From NCBI GenBank assembly GCA_963775295.1, contig CAVZIK010000006.1, positions 1,426,001 to 1,490,000 of the forward strand: a stretch of 64,000 nt of DNA, in the 5' to 3' direction. Within the stretch, counting starts at the first letter, position 1; every line of letters begins with the position of its first letter. Below, in pieces: positions 50,849 to 59,580 of the stretch. The DNA is from JAMDEO01 sp963775295. Lineage in GTDB: Bacteria; Actinomycetota; Thermoleophilia; RBG-16-64-13. Both the position numbers and the translations under genes were made by a program. Below the pieces are notes generated by a model. It made no database searches. It was not told the origin of the DNA and saw only the letters and a list, made by a program, of their open reading frames with translations.

Positions 50849-52251
50849 GCGACGAGTCGCCCCGCCCGGCCCACGCAGCCAATCGCGACCAAATGCTGGC
50901 GCTCAGCTTCGCCGCCGCCATCCGCACGGCGGGTTACTACGACCCCGGTAATGCGGTGATGCAGCAGGTCTGTGCCTCCCTCTGGACCATGATCTCCGAC
51001 CAAAATGAGGACGAAGAATCGTTGAGGGTGGGCGTCTACAGTCACTGCCTCTTTATCGGAAGTAGGCGCGTACGCTCCAACATGGCCACCTATGAGCGTT
51101 TCGGTTACCTCATGGGTTTGTACGACGAATGGGGTATCAACACGATCATTCTCCACGCCGGCGCGTCAGAGGAAGACCTCATGGGTCTGCTTGTCCTCTT
51201 GGGCCGAGAACACGGGAACGGTCCCGACGATTTCAATGCTCGGCTGAGCGAGCGGGGGGTGCATAACGTCGAGGCCGAACTCCTAACCCGCGGCAAGCGG
51301 GCCCAGACGATAGCTCCCGTCGCGGCATACGCGGCTGCGGTCCAGCTGGGGGAGGAGCTACGAGCTCTCTCGGATGACGCGAAACCTCTCGATTTAAGAC
51401 GGATGAGGCGCGTGGCCCAGGCGCTCGTGGATCAACTCGTGGCCGAACCGGCCTCTCTCCTTGCTCTGACCACCATAAAGGAGGCGGATGGCTGCCTACT
51501 CTCCCACGCGACCAACGTAGCGATTCTCTCCACGCTGATAGGACAGCGGCTGGGGTTGACCAAGGCGCGGCTGGGAGAGTTATGTCTATCTGCCTTCCTT
51601 CACGACGCGGGAAAACTGAGCGTGCCTCCCGACGTGCTTCAGAAGCCGGGACCTCTAGAAGCGGAAGAGTGGGCCGATATTCGCGCTCATCCCATGGCCG
51701 CCTCCAAGGCTCTCCTGAGGGGAAAGCATGTGTCGCCGGCCAGCATGTGGGCGGTTGTGGTGGCTTTCGAGCATCATATGAACTATGACCTGAGCGGCTA
51801 TCCGACTACCAAGGTCAAGGACCACGTTTCCCTGTTTGGCAATATTGTCGCCCTCGCCGACCGCTACGACGCCGTTACCACGCCTCGGGTGTATCGAGAG
51901 GCGAACTTCACGCCGCATGAGGCCCTGCACCACCTTCTCTCCGGTGCCGGAACGTGGTTCGATCCTACGCTGGTGAAACTCTTCGTGCAGATCGTGGGGC
52001 TCTATCCGCCGGGCACCGTGGTGAGGCTCACGAACGGTGAACTGGCTGTGGTATGCGAACCGCCGGGTGCAGGCACGCCTCTGGATAAGCCCAAGGTACG
52101 TTTTCTCACCGGTGACCGTTTCAAGCAGGTCGTGGACCTCACCGACCAGTTCGAGGGCGAGTTGCCCTTGAGCGTCGTGCACGTGGTCAACCCGGCCAAC
52201 AAGGGGCAGATAGCGGCTCTGGACGTGACCATCTTCGAAGACGAGGCGTGA
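50845..52251 (+). CDS. HD-GYP domain protein, putative cyclic di-GMP phosphodiesterase
   Basis: A 468-residue cytosolic protein. Residues ~10-150 repeat the module seen in the HEAT protein (AIRTAGYYDPGNAVMQQVCA, LRVGVYSHCLFIGSRRVRSN, EEDLMGLLVLLGREHG). The HD-GYP domain lies at ~210-380, with ADGCLLSHATNVAILSTLIG, the metal pair in SAFLHDAGKLSVP (~252), AFEHHMNYDLSGYP (~310-321) and NIVALADRYDAVTT. The GYP signature is intact. Such proteins hydrolyse cyclic di-GMP or a related dinucleotide. The C-terminal ~80 residues form a small beta domain (PGTVVRLTNGELAVVCEPP). Confidence 0.9.
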   Translation: MSDESPRPAHAANRDQMLALSFAAAIRTAGYYDPGNAVMQQVCASLWTMISDQNEDEESLRVGVYSHCLFIGSRRVRSNMATYERFGYLMGLYDEWGINTIILHAGASEEDLMGLLVLLGREHGNGPDDFNARLSERGVHNVEAELLTRGKRAQTIAPVAAYAAAVQLGEELRALSDDAKPLDLRRMRRVAQALVDQLVAEPASLLALTTIKEADGCLLSHATNVAILSTLIGQRLGLTKARLGELCLSAFLHDAGKLSVPPDVLQKPGPLEAEEWADIRAHPMAASKALLRGKHVSPASMWAVVVAFEHHMNYDLSGYPTTKVKDHVSLFGNIVALADRYDAVTTPRVYREANFTPHEALHHLLSGAGTWFDPTLVKLFVQIVGLYPPGTVVRLTNGELAVVCEPPGAGTPLDKPKVRFLTGDRFKQVVDLTDQFEGELPLSVVHVVNPANKGQIAALDVTIFEDEA

Positions 52252-52254
52252 CAA

Positions 52255-52286
52255 GGGGCGCGGCGCCGCGTGTGGCGCCGCGCCCC
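52255..52286. terminator. Strong hairpin between convergent HD-GYP and ferredoxin genes
   Basis: A perfect 13-bp GC stem (52255-52267 with 52274-52286) with loop GCGTGT starts four bases after the HD-GYP stop and ends nine bases before the ferredoxin stop. No T tract follows, but the position between convergent genes supports a shared transcript end. Confidence 0.6.
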
Positions 52287-52294
52287 GACAAGTC

Positions 52295-52798
52295 CTACGA
52301 ACTGCCGGCTAGTCTCTCCGCCGCCTTCTTCTCCCTGTCCATGCTCAGATCGTTGGGGTCGCCCTGACGTAGCGCCTTGGTGGGGCACACCCGAACGCAG
52401 GCCGGCTCAAGTCCGTTCTCCAAGCGGGTGGTGCAGAGGTCGCACTTCTGCATTGTCCCGTCCTGGCCGAACCGGGGAACGCCGAACGGGCAGGCCATGG
52501 AGCAACTGTGGCAACCGATGCACAGCTCCTGATTGACCTTGACCACTCTCGTGCCCGGCTCTCGGGCGATGGCGCCGGTGGGACAGGCTAGGAGACACGG
52601 GGCGTCCTCACAATGCATGCAGGCAAGTGAGACGTAGCGCATACGGGCTTCAGGGTAGGTGCCCGACTCCACCTTGAACACCTGTCGCCAGGCGGTCGGC
52701 TCCGCGGTCACCTCGAGGTCGTTCTGATCCATGCAGGCAACGGCGCAGGCAAAGCATCCGGTGCAGCGCTCCATATCCAGGTAGAAGGCGTGGCTCAT
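52295..52798 (-). CDS. 4Fe-4S ferredoxin-type electron-transfer subunit (DmsB/HycB-like)
   Basis: A 167-residue subunit with four cysteine groups: CTGCFACAVAC (12-22), CMHCEDAPCLLACP (~60-73), CIGCHSCSMACPFG (~93-106) and CDLCTTRLENGLEPACVRVC (~119-138). That is room for four [4Fe-4S] clusters as in DmsB/PhsB/FdhB. It would pass electrons to or from the molybdoenzyme whose stop overlaps its ATG (ATGA). GGAGG lies seven bases before the start. There is no signal or membrane helix. Confidence 0.93.
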   Translation of the reverse strand: MSHAFYLDMERCTGCFACAVACMDQNDLEVTAEPTAWRQVFKVESGTYPEARMRYVSLACMHCEDAPCLLACPTGAIAREPGTRVVKVNQELCIGCHSCSMACPFGVPRFGQDGTMQKCDLCTTRLENGLEPACVRVCPTKALRQGDPNDLSMDREKKAAERLAGSS

Positions 52799-55023
52799 TG
52801 CGTCACCTCCTGGGCTTCGGGCTTAGCCGGCGCCACCTTGCGCACCGCGCAGAGAAGCCCTTTGTATCCCGGGAACCCGGAGATAGGATCCAGGTAATCC
52901 TCTTCGATGAGAGAGTTGACGTCGGCTTCGGGGTAGGCGTGGTACATCTGCACCGCCCCTGGACTGGCGAGTTCCGTCACGTTGGCCTTCACGCGGATGA
53001 AACCCGTCGGAGTCGAGATTTCAATGGGATCCCCCTGAGCGATTCCAAGGCGAGCAGCGTCGGCAGGGTTGATATCGGCGGCAGCATCAGGCCTGAGGCT
53101 GCGCGTCCAAGGTAGGCGGAAGGTGCGTGAGTGGATGAACATGGGAAGGCGCGAACCTGCGCCCAGGACGAGAGGATACTTCGCAGCTCGCTCGGGAGCG
53201 GACACGGGGCTGTACTTGTCCTCTTCGTAGATGGGGAGAGCGTCGATACCGGGCCGGTCTGAGTATTTCTCCAGAATGGAAGATGCGAACTCCATCTTGC
53301 CGCTCGGAGTGAGGAAGCCGTTCTTCTCGTATTTCTTGAACGTCACCGGGATGGGGTTGGGCACCGGCATGCCGGCGGGATGCTTCTTGAGTTCCTCGAT
53401 CTTCATCCCACTCGGCTCCAGCAGCCAATCAAGCGTTGCCTCGAAAGCCTCGGTAAAATCGGGCGCGCCGTTTTCCTGATACTTCCCAGCGGGGATGGAA
53501 GGTGAAGGAGCATAATCGATACCCAACTTGTCGGCAAGCGCGAAGATGATGTCGGTGTCGGAGCGGGACTCGCCCAGCGGATCTATCACCGGCGTGGTGT
53601 AGACCACATACTTCTGCGGGTAGCAGCGCAGTTCGCTCCGCTCCACGGAGGAGCAGGTGGGAAGGACTATATCCGCATACTTGGCCGTGTCGGTCATAAA
53701 GAGATCGACGTCCACGATGAAGTCGAGCTTCTGGACGGCTTCGAGAAGACCTTTGGAGTCCGGCCACATACGATAGTTCATACCGAAGGCGATCAGGGCG
53801 CGCAACGGATAGGGCTCGCCGCTGTTGATCTGCCGGGGAAGGTCCATGCCCTGGGCCTGACTGATCATCTCCGTCCACACCGGGAAGCGCTCGGCGCCGA
53901 GACGTGGAGGCAGCTCACTCCAGGGCCGGGGTACCTCGAACTCGTGCTGCTTGCTGACAAAACCGGCGCCGGCGATCTCAAGCCAGCTTGGTCCCTGGAC
54001 CACGTTACCCCCGGGTACGTCGTAGTTGCCGGTAAGGCCCACAAGGGCCGCAGCGGCCCGCTGGTTCTGCACTCCGTTGGTGTGGTGGACAACGGGCGCA
54101 GCGCTCGGAATCATGGCCGCGGGTTTGGTGGTGGCGTAGAGGACGGCGGCGTCATGGATCTTGGCCGCAGGCACACCCGTGATCTCCTCCGCCCGCTCCA
54201 GCGTGAACTGGGCTGCGTAGGCCTTGAACTCGTCAAACCCACGGGTCCACTCGGCGCAGAACTCTCGGTCGTATAGCCCCTCGGAGATGATGACGTTGGC
54301 CATAGCGAGAGCTAGGGCTCCGTCGGTGCCGGGACGCAGTTGCAGGTGGATGTCGGCGATGCCGGCCGTGGGAGACTTCCGCGGGTCCACGACGATGAAC
54401 TTCACACCGCGGTCGCGGGCGTCCATGATGTGGCGGGCCGCCGGCGTGTTGGAATGCAGCGGATTGGCCGTCCATACGAGCACGCACTTGGCGTTCTTCA
54501 AGTCCGGACCGGCCATCTGTCCGTAGTCCAGCCGCCACCCCATCTGCATGGCCGTGTGGCAGGCACTCGACTCCGTGGCCCAGTTGGGCGATCCGTAAAG
54601 CATCGCCAGCCGCTGCCCAAACGGCCGGAGCTGCTTGGGATATCCGCAGTAGAAGACCACGGACTCCGGTCCGCTTTCGGCCTTGAACTTCTGTAGGTTC
54701 TCGGTGATGGTGTCCAGAGCTTCCGTCCAGGAGATGGGCACAAACTCGCCCGATCCGCGCGGGCCCACCCGTTTCATGGGCGTGCGCAGACGCTCCTCGT
54801 TGTAGACCCACTGCCGTTGGGCTGCGCCCTTGGAGCAGAGGGTACCTGCGTTTTGGGGACTCTCGAGGGTCCCCTCCACCTTGACGATGCGGCCGTCTTT
54901 TACGTAGCAGTCAAGGCCGCACTGGGTGGTGGGGTCGCAGATGGTGCAGATCGACTTCCTCACCTCGATCCCGGTCTCTTGACCCGGGATCTTGCTCTTG
55001 ATCATTCGCTGAAGCTTGTCCAC
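52795..55023 (-). CDS. Molybdopterin (bis-MGD) oxidoreductase catalytic subunit, DMSO reductase family
   Basis: About 742 residues from GTG 55023, which GGAGG precedes by four bases; ATG 55005 is the alternative. The open frame continues upstream to 55329, but this is a shadow of the oxidoreductase gene. The N-terminal Fe-S motif is CTICDPTTQCGLDC (26-39) with a fourth Cys in AGTLCSKG. Mo-cofactor motifs include WTEALDTITENLQKFK, LVWTANPLHSNTPA and DAAADINPADAARLGIAQGD. At the usual Sec/Cys/Ser position there is Cys in SSACHTAMQ (~155). No Tat signal is present, so the enzyme is cytosolic. Polysulfide/thiosulfate reductase, formate dehydrogenase and acetylene hydratase-like enzymes are candidates. 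Confidence 0.9.
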   Translation of the reverse strand: MDKLQRMIKSKIPGQETGIEVRKSICTICDPTTQCGLDCYVKDGRIVKVEGTLESPQNAGTLCSKGAAQRQWVYNEERLRTPMKRVGPRGSGEFVPISWTEALDTITENLQKFKAESGPESVVFYCGYPKQLRPFGQRLAMLYGSPNWATESSACHTAMQMGWRLDYGQMAGPDLKNAKCVLVWTANPLHSNTPAARHIMDARDRGVKFIVVDPRKSPTAGIADIHLQLRPGTDGALALAMANVIISEGLYDREFCAEWTRGFDEFKAYAAQFTLERAEEITGVPAAKIHDAAVLYATTKPAAMIPSAAPVVHHTNGVQNQRAAAALVGLTGNYDVPGGNVVQGPSWLEIAGAGFVSKQHEFEVPRPWSELPPRLGAERFPVWTEMISQAQGMDLPRQINSGEPYPLRALIAFGMNYRMWPDSKGLLEAVQKLDFIVDVDLFMTDTAKYADIVLPTCSSVERSELRCYPQKYVVYTTPVIDPLGESRSDTDIIFALADKLGIDYAPSPSIPAGKYQENGAPDFTEAFEATLDWLLEPSGMKIEELKKHPAGMPVPNPIPVTFKKYEKNGFLTPSGKMEFASSILEKYSDRPGIDALPIYEEDKYSPVSAPERAAKYPLVLGAGSRLPMFIHSRTFRLPWTRSLRPDAAADINPADAARLGIAQGDPIEISTPTGFIRVKANVTELASPGAVQMYHAYPEADVNSLIEEDYLDPISGFPGYKGLLCAVRKVAPAKPEAQEVTQ

Positions 55024-56318
55024 GTTGCCTCCGTCTCTTGCGTCGAACCGGTGGCCGCTCTGAGTAGGGCTCCTCTCGTAATCCCTACGCCCAGACAGCC
55101 GTTGATGAGATTGACCCCTGCCAGCCGTCCTTCCTGCCAGGCGCGCAACCGGAAGGCGTCGCCCAGGTGTGAAGACTCGATCTCGTCGTAATCCCGCAGG
55201 CAGCCGACACTGGCAAAGAGTAGCCGGCCCACGTGGGTGATGTTGCTGGGTACGCTTCCCCTGTATCCGGTGGGGACGCCTGCTACGCTGCGGCCGGCGG
55301 CGCGGCCTTGAGCGCGGGCGCTCGCCCACAGCCCGATGATCTCGTGGCGGCCGCTCATGAGGTTTTTGCCTTGAGCCACGTCCCCGGCCGCGTAGAGCGT
55401 GGGGATGCTCGACCGGAGCTGGTCGTCGACCAAGACGCCCGCTCCGATGTCGATCTGTCCGGGCTTGAGAAAGCCAAGCGACGGACGATTTCCCGTGCAG
55501 ACCACGACGAGGTCGACCTCAGCCCGTGCCTCCTGGTCCTCGCACGCGGTCCCGCCTGCTCCGCCAGGATCGGCGGCCCCGGGCAGCGAGCCGAAATCCA
55601 GGCGTACTCCGGACGAATGAGGAGCGACACCGGTCAGCGCGGCGCCCAGTCGCAGCTGGTATCCCTCTCCCAACAGATGCCGTTCCAAGATGTGAGCGCA
55701 ATCGGGATGGGCGGATAGAGGGAGGAGCGAAGGCTCTCGTTCCACGAGCGTAACCAGCATTCCCATTTCGTGCAGCACGGAGGCGATCTTCACGCCGGCA
55801 AAGGAGGCACCTACTACGGCCGCCCGGGGGGTCAAGCGCGCAGTCACGGCCGCTGCACAGGCCTCTTCGGCCGCTTGCTTGAGCCGCAAAGCGTCGGCAA
55901 GGGTTTGGATAGTGAAGACGCGCCTCTCCGGGCCCTCAATGCCCAGGGCCTCACGTAGACCGGTGATCGGCGGCACTGCCGGGCGGGCGCCGGTCGCCAC
56001 CAGGCAGCGCTCATAAGAGTAGGTGGAACCGGCCGCGGTGGCGAAAGTGCGGGCCTCCGCGTCGAGTTCCGTAACGGCTTCATCGAGGTGTGTTGACACC
56101 TCGTTCGCTTGATAGAAGGTCTGTCTGCCGCCAAAAGGGAAGGCTCGTTCCAGCGGGATGGCGCCCGAGACCAGGTACGTCCCCAGCATGGGGTTGTACG
56201 GCGGGTGGTCGTTATCCGCGAACACGTGGATGGCGGCGGTGAATCCATTTTGCCGCAGGGCGAGCACGGCTTCCGCCGCCGCCGCCCCGTTGCCGATTAT
56301 GGCTACTGGTAACCTCAC
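55002..56318 (-). CDS. FAD/NAD(P)-dependent oxidoreductase of the Mo-enzyme operon
   Basis: A 438-residue pyridine nucleotide-disulfide reductase-fold flavoprotein from GTG 56318. FAD motif VAIIGNGAAAAEAVLAL (~5-21), FAD loop YNPMLGTYLVSGAIPLERAF, NAD motif AAVVGASFAGVKIASVL (~167), and ELD-type VDLVVVCTGNRP with IPTLYAAGDVAQG (~325). It resembles NADH-dependent nitrite reductase or rubredoxin-NAD reductase subunits. It overlaps the molybdoenzyme start, so it likely links NAD(P)H to the Mo enzyme and the ferredoxin subunit. No redox-disulfide CxxxxC motif is visible. Confidence 0.9.
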   Translation of the reverse strand: MRLPVAIIGNGAAAAEAVLALRQNGFTAAIHVFADNDHPPYNPMLGTYLVSGAIPLERAFPFGGRQTFYQANEVSTHLDEAVTELDAEARTFATAAGSTYSYERCLVATGARPAVPPITGLREALGIEGPERRVFTIQTLADALRLKQAAEEACAAAVTARLTPRAAVVGASFAGVKIASVLHEMGMLVTLVEREPSLLPLSAHPDCAHILERHLLGEGYQLRLGAALTGVAPHSSGVRLDFGSLPGAADPGGAGGTACEDQEARAEVDLVVVCTGNRPSLGFLKPGQIDIGAGVLVDDQLRSSIPTLYAAGDVAQGKNLMSGRHEIIGLWASARAQGRAAGRSVAGVPTGYRGSVPSNITHVGRLLFASVGCLRDYDEIESSHLGDAFRLRAWQEGRLAGVNLINGCLGVGITRGALLRAATGSTQETEATWTSFSE

Positions 56319-56342
56319 AAATCAGACCTCACGATGCGGCCC

Positions 56343-56723
56343 TCACCTCTTTCTGAGCCTCTCTTTGCCGACGAACGATGAAAGTATGAGCGAGACGATG
56401 CTGATGATGATCGCGCCGAACAGTGCGTTCCAGAAGCCGTTCACTTGGAATGACAAGTGCAACCAGTGCACGGTGATCCAGGAGGCGAGCCAGAGCATGA
56501 GGCCGTTGATGACCAGCGTAAACAACCCGAGCGTGAGCACTATGAGGCCGCACGACATGATTGAGATGAGCGGACGAATGAACGCATTGACGAGTCCGAG
56601 GACAAGCGCGACGAGCACCACGGTAATGATGCGGTGCGGCTGACCCACGGAGATGCCCGGCAGGATCCAGGCCGCGACTGCGACCGAAGCCGCCGTTATG
56701 GCCCAGCGGAGGAGAAACCTCAT
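56343..56723 (-). CDS. Phage-holin-family (PF04020-type) membrane protein
   Basis: A 126-residue protein with AAAGGAG seven bases before ATG 56723. It has four hydrophobic helices (~3-20, 30-52, 56-79, 93-117) and the family pattern VVLVALVLGLVNAFIRPLIS and GLFTLVINGLMLWLASW. Despite the name, these are ordinary bacterial membrane proteins of unknown role. It is transcribed toward the Mo-enzyme operon. Confidence 0.9.
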   Translation of the reverse strand: MRFLLRWAITAASVAVAAWILPGISVGQPHRIITVVLVALVLGLVNAFIRPLISIMSCGLIVLTLGLFTLVINGLMLWLASWITVHWLHLSFQVNGFWNALFGAIIISIVSLILSSFVGKERLRKR

Positions 56724-57000
56724 CGATGCGCTCCTTTGACCACGCGACAGGTAGGAGTCGACAGAATGGGAATGTGGGTTCCGCTTCTGTCGACATCAGA
56801 CTATCACGCGGCACTCCCCCTCATCCAGAAATTTGAGCGCTCCACCTTGTCGAGACCAAGCCTTCGGATTCTGGTCCGTGTCGCCCGGCACGGAGCTTCT
56901 GCGGGAAACCGACCGTGGGGACTATCCGCGAGGGCGGACGATTTGATACAAGTGTTTGACGGTCAGCGCGGCAGCGACTCTCGGCGAAGAAAGGTCAGAG

Positions 57001-58257
57001 ATGAACGACGATTCGAACAACGGATTGGCTCCAGATCCGGCTAGGGTTCTTGTGGACTCGCGCCGGGGTGCCGATCTGCTGGCCGTATCTCTCATGTTCA
57101 TCTTCATCACCAGTGCGGTTACACTTTCCTTGATGCCCGTGGTCACGAAGGAGTTGCGGGACAGTCTCGGGCTTACCAACGCCGACATCGGCCTCCTGAG
57201 CACTGTCTTCATGGGCTTCTACGGAGTTTCCGGGATCTCTTCGGGAGTTGGGGCCGCTCGCTGGGGCGGACGACTGCTCGCGGTGTGCTGCGGTTGCTTC
57301 GTGGTTGGGTCGCTGATCTTCGCCTTCAGCCATTCGATGGGTGGTTTCCTCGTGGGGCGCGCGATCCAAGGGATCGGCGGCGGCATGGTCATTGCCACCT
57401 GCAGTCCCGTGATGGCCCAATCCCTGCCGCGCAAGCGTCTGGGCCGTGCTTGGGGCATCCTCGGTGCGGGATGGGGACTGGGCAGTATGGCGGCCCTTCT
57501 CATCATGCCGAGCATCCAAAGCGTCGGCGGGTACCGGGCCGTGTTTCTCACCGATGCGGCCCTGGGTTTCGTGGTCGGCGCGGTGGCGCTATCGCAGAGG
57601 GCGGTGCGGGCCCTTCCCCAGTATGCGGAAGGCGCGACAACGTTCCGGGCGCTGATCCGGTCGCTCGGAGCCGTCATCACGAACCGGCGGATTGTCATCC
57701 TCGGCCTCACGAACACAGCCGCCCTGGCCATGGGTGTCGGAGTGCTGGTTTGGGCGCCCAGTTTTCTGCAAGACATACACCACTCCACCGAGGCGGTCTC
57801 ACTCTACCTTCTCGCCGGACTCGGCGCCGCTCAATTCTTGGGGAATCCATCAGGCGCGATGGGGCAGGCGCGATGGGGCAAGTACTGGGTCATTGTGGGC
57901 TCGCTCGTGGTCATGGTGGTTGTGACCGCGGCCATTGGCGTGATTCCGGGAGTTGCGTTGATTTTTCTCATGGTCTTGTTATCCGGTTTCTTCAGCATGT
58001 TCTTCTTTCCCCCGATGCTCAGCTACATCCCCGAGGTGGTGGCGAAACCTGAGCAGGTCGGACCCGCGACAGGCATCAACACCCTGATGGGTTTCGCCGG
58101 CTCCATGATTGCCCCCTGGATCTTTGGCCTCTTTCTCGACGCTGGAAACAAGTCGGAGAGGTCCTACCTGTGGGGCTTTGTCATGCTGGCCGCTTTTGGC
58201 CTGATCGCGCTGGCAGGTATGGCCTTCTTCAAGGGGTCAGCAAAACGGGCTTCCTGA
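57001..58257 (+). CDS. MFS transporter, first of tandem pair
   Basis: ATG 57001 follows AGAAAGG; the frame upstream is not coding-like. The ~418-residue carrier has 12 hydrophobic segments, with FMGFYGVSGISSGVGAARWG-GR and GFLVGRAIQGIGGGMVIATC, the loop 2-3 and helix 5 motifs of MFS drug/metabolite transporters. It is similar by eye to the next protein throughout and is not the closest match of the 35750-38249 pair. The substrate is unknown; the genes nearby hint at an aromatic or nitro compound. Confidence 0.9.
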   Translation: MNDDSNNGLAPDPARVLVDSRRGADLLAVSLMFIFITSAVTLSLMPVVTKELRDSLGLTNADIGLLSTVFMGFYGVSGISSGVGAARWGGRLLAVCCGCFVVGSLIFAFSHSMGGFLVGRAIQGIGGGMVIATCSPVMAQSLPRKRLGRAWGILGAGWGLGSMAALLIMPSIQSVGGYRAVFLTDAALGFVVGAVALSQRAVRALPQYAEGATTFRALIRSLGAVITNRRIVILGLTNTAALAMGVGVLVWAPSFLQDIHHSTEAVSLYLLAGLGAAQFLGNPSGAMGQARWGKYWVIVGSLVVMVVVTAAIGVIPGVALIFLMVLLSGFFSMFFFPPMLSYIPEVVAKPEQVGPATGINTLMGFAGSMIAPWIFGLFLDAGNKSERSYLWGFVMLAAFGLIALAGMAFFKGSAKRAS

Positions 58258-59543
58258 CCAAGGCATCCTCCAGACGAGAGAACGATTTCCCGGCCTGCGA
58301 ACCGGGACGAGTCGCGGAGCAGGAGAAGACGGGCGACAAGTTCGCTTTCGTTCTCATGATCTTCTATCTCCTGTCCACGCTCACACTCGCGCTTATGGCG
58401 GTGGTGACGCCGCAGTTACGGCAGGATTTCCGTCTCTCCGAGTCTCAACTGGGCTTGCTCACGTCGGCGTTTATGTTGGCCTACGGTCTCGTGGGAATTC
58501 CCGCAGGTGTGGAGGCCACGCGCTGGGGCGGCCGGGTCCTTGCGGTGAGCTGCGCCTGCCTTGTTGTCGGATCAGGCCTTTTCGCGGCCAGTTCGTCCTT
58601 CCCCGGCTTTCTGGCCAGCAGAGTGCTTCAGGGGCTGGGGGCAGGGATGGTGGTCCCGGTTTGCAGCCCGGTCATGGCTCGTTTCCTGGCCCCCGCGCGG
58701 CGGAACCGCGGATGGGGGATATTCGCCAGCGGCAAGGGCTTGGGTGCCCTCATCGGGCTGCTTCTGATGCCCACCGTGGCTATCCTAGGCGGCTTTCGCG
58801 CGGCTTTTGGCACCACCGCCATCCTGGCTTTTGCGATTGGGATTCTCGTCTTCTCTCAGAAGCAGGTGCGGGCCGTGCCCGACTGTGCCGCCGAGGACAC
58901 GTCGTTCCGGGCGCTGGGAGGCAATTTGGCGGCGGTCGTTTGCAACCGAGAGGTCCTGCTCCTTGGTCTGTTCAACGCGGCGTCCCTGGCCGTGGGAACA
59001 GGAGTCCTGATCTGGACGCCCGACTTCCTTCAGAGCCGTTTTGGATCGAGCGTGGGCATATCGGCGTATCTGACAGCAGGCATGGCTGTCGCTCAACTCA
59101 TCGGCGCTCCCAGTGGAGCGGCCGTCGCGGCCCGTGTGGGACGGATGCGCGTCATATTCGGCGCCATGGCGCTCATGACCGTAATGACGGTACTGGTTTC
59201 CGTGGTGCCGGGTAGAGCCCTGGTGTTCGTAGTCGTGGCGCTGGTAGGTCTGTTCAGCTTGGCCTATTTCTCACCTCGCTTCGCCATGATTCCGGAGGTC
59301 GTGGCCAAGCCGGAGCACGTGGGTCCCGCGACGGGGCTCATCAATGCGCTGGGGTTCGGCATCTCAATGTTGGCCCCGTGGCTCTTCGGATTGGCCCTCG
59401 ACTATGGGCTCGGCTATTTCGTGGCCTACGCGGCTCTGGCTGCGTTCGGCGCGGCCGGCGCTTTGGGGGTAGTCCTATTCAGGGCTCCGCCCTCGTCGAC
59501 TGCCCGGAGCTCGTCGGGCCGACTGAGAGGGGTTGCGGACTGA
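58254..59543 (+). CDS. MFS transporter, second of tandem pair (start uncertain, possible CTG)
   Basis: A ~429-residue 12-helix carrier paralogous to the one upstream (FMLAYGLVGIPAGVEATRWG-GR, SRVLQGLGAGMVVPVCSPVM, EVVAKPEHVGPATGLIN against EVVAKPEQVGPATGIN). The frame is open to GTG 58170, which lies 88 bases inside the previous gene. No ATG, GTG or TTG is in frame from there to an ATG near 58356, which would cut helix 1. CTG 58254 overlaps the previous stop as CTGA and gives an N-terminus of natural length, so I use it, with low certainty about the start. Confidence 0.85.
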   Translation: MTKASSRRENDFPACEPGRVAEQEKTGDKFAFVLMIFYLLSTLTLALMAVVTPQLRQDFRLSESQLGLLTSAFMLAYGLVGIPAGVEATRWGGRVLAVSCACLVVGSGLFAASSSFPGFLASRVLQGLGAGMVVPVCSPVMARFLAPARRNRGWGIFASGKGLGALIGLLLMPTVAILGGFRAAFGTTAILAFAIGILVFSQKQVRAVPDCAAEDTSFRALGGNLAAVVCNREVLLLGLFNAASLAVGTGVLIWTPDFLQSRFGSSVGISAYLTAGMAVAQLIGAPSGAAVAARVGRMRVIFGAMALMTVMTVLVSVVPGRALVFVVVALVGLFSLAYFSPRFAMIPEVVAKPEHVGPATGLINALGFGISMLAPWLFGLALDYGLGYFVAYAALAAFGAAGALGVVLFRAPPSSTARSSSGRLRGVAD

Positions 59544-59580
59544 CCGGCCGGGCCGGCCGCAAGGTGTGTCTAGCCGGTCA
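59541..59580. terminator. Hairpin at the convergent ends of the MFS and nitroreductase genes
   Basis: TGACCGGC (59541-59548) pairs with GCCGGTCA (59573-59580) around a GC-rich loop that can form further inner pairs. The stem includes the stop codon of the MFS gene and is near the nitroreductase stop. No T tract follows. Confidence 0.4.

Noticed and set aside
55024..55329. N-terminal extension of the molybdoenzyme frame
   Set aside because: The extra ~100 residues are Arg/Pro/Gly-rich and overlap the conserved C-terminus of the FAD oxidoreductase; the Fe-S motif and an SD support GTG 55023.
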